DNA of 64,000 nucleotides, taken from Sparassis latifolia (lineage: Eukaryota > Basidiomycota > Agaricomycetes > Polyporales > Sparassidaceae). Positions 45,053 to 58,039 of the stretch are shown piece after piece. Within the stretch, counting starts at the first letter, position 1. Every line of letters starts with the position of its first letter. The stretch is from assembly GCA_018466975.1 (NCBI GenBank), contig CM031562.1, positions 3,162,001 through 3,226,000 on the forward strand, given 5' to 3'. The position numbers were made by a program, and so were the translations under genes. Below the pieces are notes generated by a model. The model saw only the letters and a list, made by a program, of their open reading frames with translations, had not been told where the DNA came from and did no database searches.

Positions 45053-46396
45053 TCATCCCGACGCAAAGCTGCTCGCGCTATCACTGCGCTCCCTCCGCTT
45101 GGGAATAGTCAACCACCCCCACCACCGCCCGTGCTCCTTCACGCTCTCCTCGTCCTCCTCCTCGCCCCCGGGCACGCCGAGCCCCTCGATGTTCGCGAAG
45201 CTCACGTACCCATCCATCGCGCGACAGAGCGCCGCGGCGGTGTGCGCGTCGAACGGCGGCGAGTCCGGTGGCGTGCGCGGGCTGCCCGACGTTGACGACG
45301 GCGAGACCGACGGCTGCGGTAGCGCACCGCCCACGCGTGGCGAGCGCGGGGAGAAGCTCGTGCGATTCTTGGGGTACTTGGCGTCCGCCGAGCCGACGCT
45401 GGACTGTACGACCTTGTCAGCACGCACGGAAACCGCTGGGGGCAGCGCGGCACTCACGTCTTCGACTGCCCCAAAGAACAGGTCGCCCTCCGCACTCAAA
45501 TTCCGGCTGCTCGCCATCGAGTTCCCGCTCCCACTTCCACTACCGCTACCTCCGTCCCGTCGCTCAACGCTCTGCGTTCTGCGCTCTTGCTCCTTCGCAC
45601 CGCGCAGCACGCCCTCCAGCCGGCTGCGTAACACCGCCTCGTGCGGGGTCATCGCATACTGATGTTGGTGCTGGTGTGAATGCGGACGCTCCGCATCGAG
45701 CGACGCCCGCTTGGACACGGGCGACTGCTGTATCTGGGGCTGGCGAGGGCCGTGCGCCGCGTACGTCAGCGAGCGCTGCAGGGGCACACGCTTCGGACTT
45801 GCCTGGGCCTGGGCCTTTATCGCATGCGCATTCTTGGGACTGTCCGCACTCGTCATGCTCCTGTTACGCACGAGCGCCCGCCCATGCAGCTGGTGGGCGT
45901 ACTGCGCCTGCGCGTGCTGCGCGTGGTTGCACGAGGACTCGCTGCTCGCCGAGGCCGTGCGCCACAGATAGTCGCGCGCGTCCCCGTCGTCCGTATCCAC
46001 CTCCTCGGCCCGCTCCGCGGGATAGTCGAACGAGTCGCTCGAGGACGTGCTGCGGCGATGGCGCTGGCTTCTCGGCGTCGAGGGGTGGCTCCGCGCGCCC
46101 ACACCAAGGGGGCCGGCGGGGTAGAGACCCGGGCTCAGGGGAGGCAGCGGCGGGCTCAACATGCGGTCGTGCTCTTCGGCACGGCGGAGCGTGTCGCGCA
46201 GGAGGCGTTCGGAACGGCTCGGCGGTCTCGGCATCGGCGGTCGCAGACCCGGCAGTTGTGTTGGCAGAACCTGAGGGGACGTTGGTCGACTGCTGGAGGG
46301 GCGCGAGGGCGACCGTCCGCGGTTTGCTGGTGGAGCCGGTGAGAAGACGCGGGAAGAGGAGAGGACGGGGGAGGGTGCGTGTATTTGCATGGACAT
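45053..46396 (-). CDS. Ser/Pro-rich conserved-type hypothetical protein (447 aa)
   Basis: One long ORF from the ATG at 46396. The composition is low in complexity (Ser, Pro, Arg, Ala) with His/Gln repeats (about 240-250), a Gly-Ser repeat (about 285-293) and long disordered stretches. Ordered-looking islands are SRSERLLRDTLRRAEEHDRM (about 61-80), TPHEAVLRSRLEGVLRGAKE (about 251-270) and HTAAALCRAMDGYVSFANIE (about 382-401), the last followed by an acidic run and a basic end. I recall similar islands in other Agaricomycete proteins of unknown function. GC content is higher than in neighbouring DNA, as expected for a conserved expressed gene in this setting. It looks intact; an additional 5' exon is possible. 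No signal peptide or membrane segment is visible. A plus-strand frame of 390 codons across the same bases is a shadow. Confidence 0.7.
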   Translation of the reverse strand: MSMQIHAPSPVLSSSRVFSPAPPANRGRSPSRPSSSRPTSPQVLPTQLPGLRPPMPRPPSRSERLLRDTLRRAEEHDRMLSPPLPPLSPGLYPAGPLGVGARSHPSTPRSQRHRRSTSSSDSFDYPAERAEEVDTDDGDARDYLWRTASASSESSCNHAQHAQAQYAHQLHGRALVRNRSMTSADSPKNAHAIKAQAQASPKRVPLQRSLTYAAHGPRQPQIQQSPVSKRASLDAERPHSHQHQHQYAMTPHEAVLRSRLEGVLRGAKEQERRTQSVERRDGGSGSGSGSGNSMASSRNLSAEGDLFFGAVEDVSAALPPAVSVRADKVVQSSVGSADAKYPKNRTSFSPRSPRVGGALPQPSVSPSSTSGSPRTPPDSPPFDAHTAAALCRAMDGYVSFANIEGLGVPGGEEEDEESVKEHGRWWGWLTIPKRRERSDSASSFASG

Positions 46397-46707
46397 GGCG
46401 AGGGTGGGGCGGCCGCACGTCGGAGCGAAGCCGCGACTGAGGAGGAAAGTACGTGGGGGCGTGGAGGGTGATCTGGAGGAGGGGTTAGGGGGGCACGCTC
46501 ATAAAAGGTAGAAGAGGGGTTATGAAATCAGAGGTGAGTGGGAACAGTGATTATACAGGGGAAAGCTGAGAAGCGCGCCAAACAGAGTGAATGTGTCAAT
46601 TCAGTGCTGGCCCAACGTGGACCGGGTCAGAGACCGGCCACGAATTGCGAAGTCCAGAACAGATGAACTTCGACGAGGATAAGGTTCACCCGAGCTACTT
46701 GTGAAAG

Positions 46708-47496
46708 TCATAACCAAGACAAGGGGATGCGATCACGAACGCTGAAAGCACATGACGGGCGTACAGCAGCGCCTTCAAAAAAGAAAAAGAAATATACGAC
46801 ATCTCACCTTTGTGGACGCGACCGTTGCACGCGTGGGGACGGCGACGGCGTCGAAGGCTCAAAGGATGCTGGGGAAGGCTCAGAGACGGCGAAGGAAGCG
46901 ATAGAGGCCGATGGGGGAAGATAGGCGTATTGACTATTTCCAAATGTTCTCCGGGGGGCACGGTGTCGGTGCGGGGAGGCGGGAAGAGTGTTGGTGTAAA
47001 GGTGGCGAGAGGAAGAGGGTGCGGTGGTATTAACAGAGATTGCACCGTCACGGGGAAGAGAAGGAGAGGCCCGTGGGGGAAGCCAGCCGGAGGATGCGTG
47101 GTGGACCTGATGGGCCTGGGTTCCTGCAGCCTGCAGCTTACCCGAGCCGCGGAAGAGCCGGGCAGCCTCGTTGCATGGTGCGAATGCTCGGACTTTAGTC
47201 ACGGACTTGGACTCAAGGACATCTCGAGTTTCGCCATGATTTGAATCTGACCCTTCAAATCGCGCATCGTAGCGCGGCAGAGCGTGCGCGAACCATAGGC
47301 TGGACGAGCTCGACTTGGGCGACTGCCAACCCTCCGAAGACCCTCTGCTGCTGGGCGTGCGAGCGTGTCGCGTGCAAGACGCGCTCTCAACGCGCGACCC
47401 GCGTGCCTGCGCCTGTTTCCCGCCCGGGAGACGCGAATAGAGAGATGGGGGCGGTGATGCAGCAGAGATGGAGGACAGCGAAGAGAAGGTGGACAT
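46708..47496 (-). CDS. Ser/Pro-rich hypothetical protein
   Basis: The ATG at 47496 starts a 230-codon Ser/Pro/Arg-rich frame with no domain I can name. Blocks such as SLYSRLPGGKQAQARGS and FGNSQYAYLPPSASIASF are less repetitive. Just before the apparent stop at 46804 the sequence reads CACAAAG|GTGAGATG, a good donor. Joining to the TTTCAG acceptor at about 46742 would replace the last codon by SVRDRIPLSWL and end at 46708. Either end is possible. It runs in the same direction as the 447-aa gene about 300 nt below. Confidence 0.45.
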
Positions 47497-47599
47497 CGCC
47501 CAGGACGGCTAGCTCGAGGCTCGCTGGGTTCGAAGCCGGCAGAACGCGACGACCTGTCCAAATAGGTGTGCGCGATTGATTTGGTCGAACTTTGGCGGG

Positions 47600-49420
47600 A
47601 GCGAAACGCGGCCTGCGTTGTGGCAGTCGAGCTTGCGGTCGAGTCGGTCGTCGGGAGCTTGGTGGACGTCGGGAAAGGAGGGTCGCAGACAGGGCGACGG
47701 CCGTAGCTCAATTTCGATACCCCATTTTCTTGTGGCAGTGCGTCATCTGTGACATTTTTGTGACAGGCTTTCGTCGAATATCCTTTCCTCGCCCGACGCT
47801 TAATTTGGACACCCCACACTTCTCTCAGCCGACTCCACACTCCATCATCGCGCTCGACCGCCAGCTGTGCTCGAAAATTTACTTCAGCTTGCGGGTTCCA
47901 CTTTGGCTCTTTTTCCGTCCAAAAATCGCAGCCACGATGCAGCCACAACACCCGGCCGCGACCCGGGGCCGCGGCAAATTGGTACCCCAGAAATGCAGTT
48001 GCCGCGCCACCTCGGCAGGAGCATCCGGGACTTGCCGTATTCCTGGCCAATAGTGGGGCCTGGATCTCAGCGGCGCTCGGCCCTCGCCGACATCCCGACT
48101 CTTCGCTGGCACTGCCTGTCCATCGACCACAAATCATCGTGGCGTCTCGCCGACAGTCTCGCGCGCATCTATGTCTCAACCCTGGCCCGGGAATTGGTAC
48201 GTACAAGTGCACAAGTGTACAGCTTCAACAGGTGATGTACAGCAGTACTCCTGCAGCTGGACCAACTACCGTGTCCAGAAACACCGGCGATCCAGAATAG
48301 TGTCCGTCGTTGATGCGTGGGGCGACGAGCCTGATCCAGCTTCGTGAGTTGTCCAGATATCGCACACCTGACATCGTTAACCGAATCAGACAGGTCGTCT
48401 GGTTTCTCGTCTTTGACCTCCGGGATTAAGGTCCGACGGGCGAGCGACCTCCGTGTCCGGTTTCGCGATGCGGATCAGTCGTCGAAGCCAGATCGATGCG
48501 CACCTGCTCGAAGTCGCGCACTTCCATCTAGCAATAGGCGCGCAGACGCGTGCAGACCCGCCACGCCGCAGGCTGTCGGTGCACGCGCATGACGCATCGT
48601 GTGACGGTGGCGATCGGCTGTGCAGCTCACAAGGTGGCTCGCGCAGAGCTTGAAGCTTGAGCTTCGCCGCCCGTCGGTTTAACTCGACGTGCCTTGATGC
48701 GAGCTTCACCACGCGTCGGTTTACCTCAGACATGTCTCGATTTTGTGAGTCCTTTGCGTACTGTTGTTGTGCAGTGGTCTGACGTCTGTCCACTCGGATG
48801 TATGCGCTTCTCAAGCAGCGACTCATAGCAAAAACAACGCTGCGGGGTGCACCGTCCCATGACGCAGCTCCCATGCTCCACCTCCCTCCAACCTGGTGCA
48901 GCAGCTACCTCAAAATTATACGCGTCTCTCCGCCGCATCCGCCGATTGCGCTCCTGCAACGATCCCATTGGGTGGACAATTCATTATAACCCCATTATCA
49001 CACGCCACCCACGGACACCCGCCCGGCGCCCATCAGCAGCACCGCCGCATCCAGCAACTCACTGCACGTTGCAGCCACGCAGCCCGCCTCACATGTATAT
49101 CTCTGGAAGTGCGACTTCGGAGCGCTGCGCGATGCAGCTGATCGCAGCCTATGAGAAAACGGCTTTGCATATATGCAGAGGCGCTCTCTCGTACGCCGCG
49201 GTCATCCTGCATCTTTCCGTCCGATCGTCCAGCGGCTTTGCGGAGAATATTCGTTCGATCGGGCTGCGGTGCCACCCCGCCGCAACGGAATTTAACAGCT
49301 AACGCACGATGCAGGTTTCCAGCATGGATGTATGTTCGGTCGCTGGAGAGTCCGAGCTCGCACTGTGCTGGATAACAAGTTCTATGGACACTGGCGTCCT
49401 CGCACAAAGCGAGGTGGGGC
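47600..49420. other. Stretch without a recognisable gene
   Basis: Frames of 60-160 codons on both strands without motifs. A short tandem duplication at about 48655-48725 (two copies around GCTTCRCCRCSCGTCGGTTTA) is visible. The first about 300 nt may be the promoter of the gene at 46708-47496. Confidence 0.3.
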
Positions 49421-49424
49421 TGCG

Positions 49425-51215
49425 GCGTGACCAACCCTTATCAGCCGCCTCCCGGCGTGAGTCTCGTATTGAACGTTCGTGGTTGATGAAACTTTCGCTC
49501 TGTTTTCCCAGGCCGCGCTTCACTACACGCCTGTTGCATCGTGTGCTTCTCGTTCATCTGAGATGTGCGTTTCTGCCTTCGCCTTCTCGTGGTTTACGTG
49601 AGGGTTCGTTGTTCGCTCGAAGTGCGAGCGTCGTGCATCGACCCGCACGGCTTCCGAGATTCGATCACAATTCATTTCTCGATATCCGCGCGTCTCTCGC
49701 AGCGGCGCGTTTCCGCTCAGGGGGCGCGAGAATATCGTATCGTGGTTGTGAAACATCTCATTTTTGCGATCTTGGTCTTCAGAGGACTGCGCCAGCTCTC
49801 GAGCGTCCTCAAATTGATAGCTGGGTCGGCGTTTTACAGCGCAGACCAATACGAGGTTCCGTCGAGTTGCGCGCTTTCGTGAGTCGATTTGTAGTCTCTT
49901 CGGATGGTTGGTATTTGTTGAGATCGCAGCTTGGCGCGGGCGCCCCGTAGGAAGACCCTTCACTGAGAAGCCCTCCGATATCTGTATATAGTAGGGAGGA
50001 ACAGCTTCACCGCCTATCGGCGTGAGTCTCGTCTTGACCGTTCGTCGCTGATGCAGATTTCACTCTTGGCTTGCCGTGCGCTCTTCGCAGGCCACGCCTC
50101 ACTTAACGCGTGTTGCATCGTGTGCTTCTTGTTCGTCTAAGATGTGCGTTTTCGCCCTCTCGTGGTATACATGAGATAGAATCATAATTCATTTCTCGAT
50201 TGCGATTACGGCGCGTCTCTCTCGCTGAGGCGCGTTTCCAGCACTGAGGAGGCGCGAGCATGCTGGCAGGAGGCGGGTCCTGGATGTGAAACATTTCAAT
50301 TTTTGCGAGCTTTGGTCTCTTGAGAAGCGTGCGAGTCGTCGAGCGTCCTCAAATTTACAGCTGGGTCAGTGTTTTTACAGCGCAGACGGTTGTCGGGTTG
50401 TCGAAGAGACGCTCCGTCGGGTACTGCGCTTTCGTGATTCGATGTGCTGTGTCTTTGGATGATTGGTATTTGATGAGACCGTCGCTTGCAGCCCCCACGT
50501 AGGAAGGTTTCGAGATGCCCTTCGGCATCCGTGGTAGGGAGGAACGGCTTCACCGCCTCCCAGCCTGAGTCTCGTCTTGAACGTTGGTGGCTGACGAAAA
50601 TTTCACTCTTGGCTTGCTGTGTGCTATTTCCAAGCCACGCTTCACTTAACGCGCGTTGCATCGTGCGCTGGTCGTTAACGTCTGAGACGTGCGTTTTCGC
50701 CTTCTCGTGGTTTACATGGGAAGATATTCCGAGGGTTCGTTGTTCGCAGCCTGCGCGGACAGTCGTGCATCGACCATTGGCATCTGAGATTTGATCATGA
50801 TTCATTTCTCGAGTGCGATTACGCCGCGTCTTTCTCGCAGAGACGCGTTTCCAGCGCTGAGGAGGCGCGAGAATACTCTCAGGGGCCGGTCCCTGGTTGT
50901 GAAGCGTTGCAACTTTTGCAAGCTGTCCTCAGAAAATCGAGCCCTCTCGCCGAGGCGTGTTTCCGGCGCTGAGGCGGCGCCAGAGTACTGCCAAGGGGCG
51001 CATCCTGGCTGTGAAACATTTCAATTTTACAGTGCAGACGGTTGTCGAAGAGAAGTTCCGTTGGCCACCGCACTCTCGTAAGTCGGTTTGTAGTGTCTTC
51101 GGATGGTTGGAATTGGATGAGATCGTCGCCTGCAGCAGTTCCCACATAGGAAGGTTCTTGACTGAGAGGCCTTCCGACACACCTGTGCTAAGGAGGACCT
51201 GCTCAAGCTTCTCGC
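49425..51215 (+). repeat. Three tandem 0.53-0.65 kb repeat units
   Basis: Units begin at about 49440, 50010 and 50550 with CGCCTCCCGGCGTGAGTCTC-like sequence. They share, in order, a GTTGCATCGTG box, GATGTGCGTTT, CTCGTGGTTTACATG-like sequence, ATTCATTTCTCGA, GCGCGTTTCC...GAGGCGCGAG, TGTGAAACATTTCA, a CAGCGCAGACGG box, TCTTCGGATGGTTGG and a GTAGGAAGG box. Unit 3 is longer because its GCGTTTCC...GTGAAAC part is duplicated (about 50845-51025). No frame is kept across units, so coding is unlikely. Confidence 0.75.
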
Positions 51216-54200
51216 ACTGCAGCGGTCCCCTGGCTCGCATGGATATCCATATTCTCAGGTCCGCTACCACTCAGCCGATCTGGCATCGCTGTGGTGAGCG
51301 CCCCGGGCCTGCAGCCTGCACACGGGCTGGTCAGCTGGTTGACCTCGCGCTTCGTCTCTGCCGAACAGTACCGAATTCGTGTGCGCGCACAGAATATATT
51401 CCTGGTCGATTCGGCGCACGCCTGCCAGAAACTTTCGCTTTAGTCTGTGGAGGCTGCGAAGACGTGACGTCAGAGATGATAGTACAGCTCCCAGGCCAGT
51501 TTCTGCTCGGTCTGATTCTCTTGCGTGTCAGAATGTGTCATTTCATTCCAGCCGGGGCGTATATGCACCCTGCGAAGACGCGGCTTGCAATGCGATACAC
51601 GTCTCGCGATCTACGCATTCGGGATGGGTTTGTCGCTAACTGAGCAGTGTCGCGAGGAAAACCAAAAGACGAGAGACGTACTCCCAGAGACTGTCACCGC
51701 CGGATCGCCGACCAGCTCATCTCCAGAGGCAGGCCGAATTTAAGAGTGAATGGTGCAACAACTCGGCCCCGACGGTAAGTCTGCACCGTACCTCCGGCAG
51801 CACACCCTCCCCCTCCTCACTGTCGCTCGCAGGCCCTGGCGGGCAGCCTCCGTACCTGACTATATGCGCTCTACTCGCATTCATATTCGTCCGACTTTCC
51901 CAATATCCGTAACACGACTCAGGACTGCTTCAAAATTTAACCACCACACCGATCGTGAGTACATCGTACCTTCAGAGCGTGTTCTAGCGTGTAGTAGTCT
52001 CGATCTCGCATCGGACAGACATGCCGATGGCAAGGCCGGTGGGCTCTAGCGTCCCTCTCATCTTCTGCACAAAAGACACACTGGAACGCCACTAGACTCT
52101 GCTTCTCATGATTTGGCGTTTGCTGGCCGCGGTGAGAGATCATACCCCACTCATCCTCACCCGAAGTGATGAAATTGAATAGAGGAGTCTCGGCAGAAGG
52201 GTGCGCTGCGCAGAACAGAGCGGTCGAGGCAATCTCAGCGAGTGCCATCCGCCGGACGCCCGATGCTGCAGGTGCAAGTTGAGTTATCGCCCTATCGCCC
52301 TCCAATCGCACTGCAAAACACATCGTCGTTTCGTAGACGATGCAGTTAGTGTGGCCTGCAAAAGGGCCCCCTCGTGTGCTGGACCCCACTTTAGGTGCGA
52401 GACCTGCTTATTCCACTGCCTGGCCCTGGTCATGAGATTTGATGATTGCGCGAAGGTGGCTCGACCATTGAAGTGCGTGAGAGGCCTACGTTCCCTTCAT
52501 CGTTATTGGAACAGCGCAATTCGCGCTTACTCCGCTCCACTGACCAGCAGACGTCGCTGTGGGACTGGATATGCGGATTGGATGGCGTTTCGCTCAGGCG
52601 TGGAAGCTCGTTCGTACTGCATGGTCTGGACTGTGGACTTGCGATCGGAGCTGGTGGACGAACTGTCCTGTGACGACGCGCGCTTCGCGTGGTGATGCAG
52701 GTGCGTGTCTTCGAAACCTTCGTATTATAATGCGTCCTCACGTGTGTGCGTGTCTTCGGAACCTTCAACCTTCGTCCTCACGTGTGCGAGCGAAGCCTCC
52801 TACGGCATTTATTGCGCACTGTTCCTTGGTGCGACGTTCTCTGCCAGCCACAGGCCGTAATGAGCTTCGCACGGAGGTACGTCATTCTTGGCAGCCCCTT
52901 GCAGATCCATAGCATTACAGATGCTCGCTTTGCACGTGTGGGAGGAATGCTGCAGCGCCATCGAACGTGCTGCATTAGATCAGCGACGACGCACAGGTGA
53001 TATGACCTGACCGCAGTGACCTGAACACAGCCGGGTCTGTTGTTTATGTTATAGCGCCTTGTGGGCCCATGAACGTTGCAGTATATACGCGCACTGCAGA
53101 AATGTCTTGGGCAAGTTGAAAAGTCTCATGACGAAACCGAATGCAGTATGCCCTCTGTGCAAGAAGTCGCAGGTCGGAGATCATGTATAACCCTTTCCGA
53201 CTTCCAGCTGCTATTTTCACTTGCCATGGTGCGTCATCGTCTGAATGTCAATGACGTTGACGTTCCGAGGTCAGGGCGGCGTATATGTCTCATCGGACTC
53301 ATCAATGTATTAATCCTCTCGAGGTGCTCTCATGACCCACAGCATGTTCTCTGCCCTCCGAAGAGTATACAACCCGTACGTAACACAAGCGCCAGCTCAT
53401 CATGTCAACTGACCCAGCCGATCCGCTGTGCAAGTTGTTTGAGCTGCAACAGGAAGAATTTTTTTGATGCGGGCTTGCTGCTTACAATGTTCGTCAGGTA
53501 AGTTTGCAAAGACATTGTGATGATACTTATCTTAGCTGAAGACGTCAAGCTGTACGCATGACCCTGGGTGGCCTGATGAAACGTCATCTCCTTTTTCTTC
53601 ACGTACTGCTCGGACAATCCTTCTTCCTGAGGCCCTGGGAAGCCCTGGGATGTTGGCCATGCTGCGTGGCGTGTCCTTCGACAGTCGAGCGACAACGGCA
53701 CCTTAGCTCAAGGACGCCCGTTCATGACGAATCGTGCGGATGGTAATCGTCATGCGAGCGCTTTAGTCACTTCTTCGGCTCTTTCGCCGATTCGTTCGTC
53801 ATGTCCATGGGCTATGTTACTCGAAGTCGGATACTTCTCCATCCAAAATTCCTTGCTGCTCTCTGGCACCCCAATCACTACCGTGATTTAGCGAGGCGTA
53901 TTGTCCAACTTCCGCCCTCCACTTTATATTATTATCCAAGGTATGCCGATCCGAGGGAGTATAGCTGGCTGCCAGTTGAATCAGCTCTTTCTACAGGCCA
54001 CCAAAGCCATCCCGCAGGTGCCTTTCTTTCGATTTCTGTTGAAACGCCGTGCCTCTTGGTGTTCTATGGTTACCATCGGCATCGTTCATTAACGAGTGGT
54101 GCGATCCTGATCCTCTGCACCTATTGGGACATATCTTCTAACAACCACGATACCTGTCAGCTGCAAAATTCCCAGTCTCAGGCCAGAATTCTACAGCCCT

Positions 54201-55260
54201 TTCGTGACATTGGTGCGAGCAAGCGATCTCGGGTTACACGCCAAGTCAATCATCATGGGCTCAATTTCTGCTTTGAGCTAACGAGGATCCTATGGTTGTC
54301 CCTTTATGCGCGGCCAAGTCTATCAGAATGCAGTGCCACTGGACGGCCTCACACCCTCTCTCCTATGTTTAGGATAATAGGCTTCAGGGTCAATCTTGCT
54401 CCAAGCCGCGGCGTCGCGAACCAATGCTGGACAATGCCGCTCTCCGCTGTGTAGGTTCGGGTTCGAGACGTTCAAACTAAGGATCTGCAGCTCCCAATTC
54501 AGAATGCCTCGGCTTCGACGTTACCCAATGCCTGGTTCTCGCGGGCGGGACGCATGCATACCCGGATTCCGTGGGATGGTCTTGCAAAGTATGGCGCAAT
54601 TAGGAATACGGGAAATACAGGCTAACCCAAGTTTAGAACGCATGTTGTGCGACTAAACTATTTTTTTCGTTTTAGGCTCAGGCCTTTCAATTAGCATTCG
54701 CGGACCTGCACCGAACTCTTGTGTCCTGCTGCTGCCTATATGGCTAACAAGCGACTTCCGCCGTCTTCCATCGGCTTCTAGCTCTGTTCTATTTAACGTT
54801 GAACAACAGGGTACGAACTCTGAGGGGAGTCATCTGTAAAGAGCGGTCCGTACAAGCCCAAGTGCACAAGGACCACATCGAGGGAATAAGCATCGAATGA
54901 ACACGCCAAGAAATATTTGACTTGCATTGCAGAAAGTTCCTCGCTGAACGAAGTGCGCGATAGGTATGTGACCGTAGTCGACTCACAGTGTTAGTGTATA
55001 GAGTATTATGTAGAGTCGTAAGATCGTCGTCACGTTGAACATAGAGCGATCGCCATCCGCATGTCCATTCGCAGCTCGAAGTACGTAGAATATGGCTAAG
55101 ATGAGCTGAGTAGGAGGTACGGAGTTTCGTTCCTTTCGTCAAGCACTGGCCTTGGGCTTTCATTGCTGTCAATAACATATCATGTACCTAGCGGGTGGCG
55201 GGTGAGAGCCAACCTGAGCAGTGGTTACCTCATAGAAGATAGCATGCCGCGCCCGAGTTC
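51216..55260. other. Stretch without a clearly recognisable gene
   Basis: The longest frame is 217 codons (53801-54454, +), with a LARRIVQLPPSTLYYYPRY segment that could be a worn F-box-gene tail. I cannot support it. At about 52695-52795 a roughly 45-nt unit (GTGCGTGTCTTCGRAACCTTC...GTCCTCACGTGTG) is repeated about twice. Confidence 0.3.
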
Positions 55261-55598
55261 TTAACCGGCAAGTATAGCAACCCGGAAATGACAGCACATG
55301 GAGCCCGAAGCATAGCGTATATATTTTGATGTCGTGCCGCCAGAATGGTACCGAGTTGGCCATAGGTAAAGACGTCGCCGCCACAGACGCGCCATGTCCT
55401 AGCATTCAAGACGCAAGCGAGCCCGACCAGAAGAGTGGTGTGCCGCCCAGACGAAGCAGCAGAAGTCGACAGCAACCAGAGTCGTCGAGCTTAGCATAGT
55501 GAGGAAGTCGTCTTAAGATGTGAGTTTTTTTAGCTTCAAAACCAATGGTAGATCAGTGAATGACAGCGGATGAAACGAACGAATGTATGTTGGACTTC

Positions 55599-55708
55599 GG
55601 CGCGAGTTAGTTTCCCCTGCGCCGAAGCGACAAGGTACTCGTCCCGAGGACCACGTAGAGGTCCGCGCCCGGATAGCACCCACAAAGCAGGTGCCACCCG
55701 TCCTCGGG
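55599..55708 (-). ncRNA. Structured module R4, arm 2
   Basis: Inverted counterpart of 36105-36214 with the same helices. No change breaks a pair. Confidence 0.5.
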
Positions 55709-56482
55709 TACAGGAGGGGGCATACAACATGATTGTCGGACGAGACTAATATAAAAAAGAAAACAAAGCAGAGAAAACAAAAAAGGATAAAAACATAGAC
55801 AAGACTTCCGAGAGCGAGAAATGCCAAGCCATGCCGCCAGACAGCCGTTGACCGATAGAAGTCGTCGAAGTCGCACTCGAGATAACATTACCAGAGACAA
55901 TCGCACCACACAAGCTGACTTTCAGACCTCAGTGTTTCACCGTAGAAGAGCGGAATCAGTGCAGTCGGCCGTCGCCAGAGAGTCCAGAGCTGGTGACGCG
56001 ACAAAGAAACGAGCCGAAAGAGAACTGCCGTGGTTACGACAGTCACAAGCAGAAGAGGAGGGGTTGCCGCGGTAAACCAGCCAGTTCATTCGTCGCCGTA
56101 AAATGTTGCTACTAGCTCCCGAAGCAGAGCACAAACAAGCACGACAGCGCAAGTCCCCAGAACAAAATTCGAAAGTGGTCGAGATGGCATCGCCCAGTAG
56201 GTCGTCGACCTCGAGAAAGGGAACATCAGAACCAATATCACGATCTTCGGGAAGCAGAGGGGCATTGATTACCTACTCTCAGGAGTAATTAATCAGGCAG
56301 AAATAAAAGATGGCAACAACAAATGAGACTTACCAATACCATCTTTGTCCGACGCCGTCGAACAGTATTGGCGGCACAAAGATGGCATCCAATGTAGCTG
56401 TAGAAATGCGTTCGTGCTCCTACTGCAGTGGCAAGGGGGAATCATGTAAGCGGATATGAGAAAGAAATCATACCTGGAGTTC

Positions 56483-56595
56483 GGCGCGAGTTGGTTTCCC
56501 CCGCTGCAAGGAGGCAACGAGGTACTTATCCCGAGGACCACGTAAAGGTCCGCGCCCGGACAACGCCTGCATCGCAAGCGCTGCCCGCCCTCGGG
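56483..56595 (-). ncRNA. Structured module R3, arm 2
   Basis: Inverted counterpart of 35253-35365. Stem B in the sense strand is GGGCAGCGC / GCGTTGTCC, as in arm 1. Confidence 0.5.
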
Positions 56596-57846
56596 AAAAG
56601 AAACACCCACCTTTACTGCGTGTAGCGGTCTTGTCGCGGTTTCATCTTTAACCAGTGTGAAAGAGAACGAGCACAGCATGCCACCCAACTCAAGACAACA
56701 GAGCTCTCACCAAATAAAATGAAAATGCAGTCGATTGACAACGGCATTCAGGCGCAAAATGTCGTTGCGTCTACGTTCAATTAACACATCGTCAAAGCAG
56801 AGGAACGCGGCACACTCGCCGAACTGAAGTGAAGGGAGTGCTCACCTCAGTGGAAATAGATCGTTTAATCGCTGTGACGTCGCATCCTACGTCTGACTCG
56901 TGAGTTCGTTCTGAGAGAAATCAAATGAAGCAAATATTATATCATGCTACAGCGCTCACCGACATATGACAGTCGCCAGAGAGCCAAGCACAAGTAGTAA
57001 ACGAGCCAGACTTTAAAGATTATTAACAGAAGAGCAGAAAAGCAGTGAACGGTCGCAGTGAACGGTCGCCTAAGAATGGCCGCAGACCATTTGCCGAAGA
57101 CTCGAGCGTCGGCGCTCAGGAGCCGTGTCGCCAGAGTAGATTTGACCCGGCCATCGTTGACTCACCTTTACACAAAGCGGCGCCGCCACAGTCGATACCA
57201 GCCATCGTCAACTTACCTGCCCATAAACCAGAACCAGTACACGCAAGGGGCCGCAGTATCGTGTCGCCAGAGAACGCCGAACCGGTGGACGCAGTCGCCA
57301 GAACAAGTGTAGCCCGGACAAGAGAGACAAGTACTCACCCCGCCCAGCCAGCACCTACGCTCACAACGTCCCAACTATACCAACCGTTAGCCAGAACTAA
57401 GATGACACACCTTAGTATAGGGCCACAAGGTATCCTCCGGCGAATCCGTCTCCTCTTGAGGACAACCGCAAGAGGAGCGCAAACCGTCAACCAACGTCAA
57501 GCAACGAGCAGCCTGCCGACCAGACACGGAGAGCTCTACAGTGCGCGGAGGCAACGAGTGCCATCATCAGACCGCACTGGGTCGTTGCGTCGGTCTCCTT
57601 CGAGGAAGGGCGCAGTGTGTATGCTCCTTGCGCGACGTTGACTGGCAGTTTACGCTCACCATGCGGCAGGGACGGCGACGGCCATCCTCGGTCTGGGCGG
57701 ACAACCATTGGTCAGTGAACGAGATAACACAATGAAGAGCGCACCTTCATTTCGAGCCAGACATCCGGGATCAAAAGTAGATGTCTGGAAGGCCGGAGAA
57801 TGGTCAGTCAAAAGTACTGCATAGAACTGGAGGCAAACCACGATTC

Positions 57847-57959
57847 GGCGCGAGTTGGTTTCCCCCGCCACCCGGAGGCAACGGGGTACTTATCCCGAGG
57901 ACCACGTAAAGGTCCGCGCCCGGACAGCAGCTGCATCGCAAGTGCTGCCCGTCCTCGGG
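57847..57959 (-). ncRNA. Structured module R2, arm 2
   Basis: Inverted counterpart of 34048-34160, apparently unchanged in all helices. Confidence 0.5.
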
Positions 57960-58039
57960 ACGCACCTGATATGATTGAGGGTATTTGAACGTGCATAGGT
58001 GGCGACCCTGCACAACTTTGTTAGTCAAAGTGCATGCAA

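Noticed and set aside
44476..45084. 202-codon minus-strand ORF
   Set aside because: It overlaps other frames of similar length, has no motif, and lies just below the stop of the 447-aa gene, most likely in its 3' UTR.
45268..46440. 390-codon plus-strand ORF
   Set aside because: It lies opposite the 447-aa Ser/Pro-rich gene, and its Arg/Ala-rich composition is what GC-rich codons give when read on the other strand.
53801..54454. 217-codon plus-strand ORF as a gene
   Set aside because: One segment hints at a worn F-box tail, but the rest has no pattern and there is no supporting exon structure.
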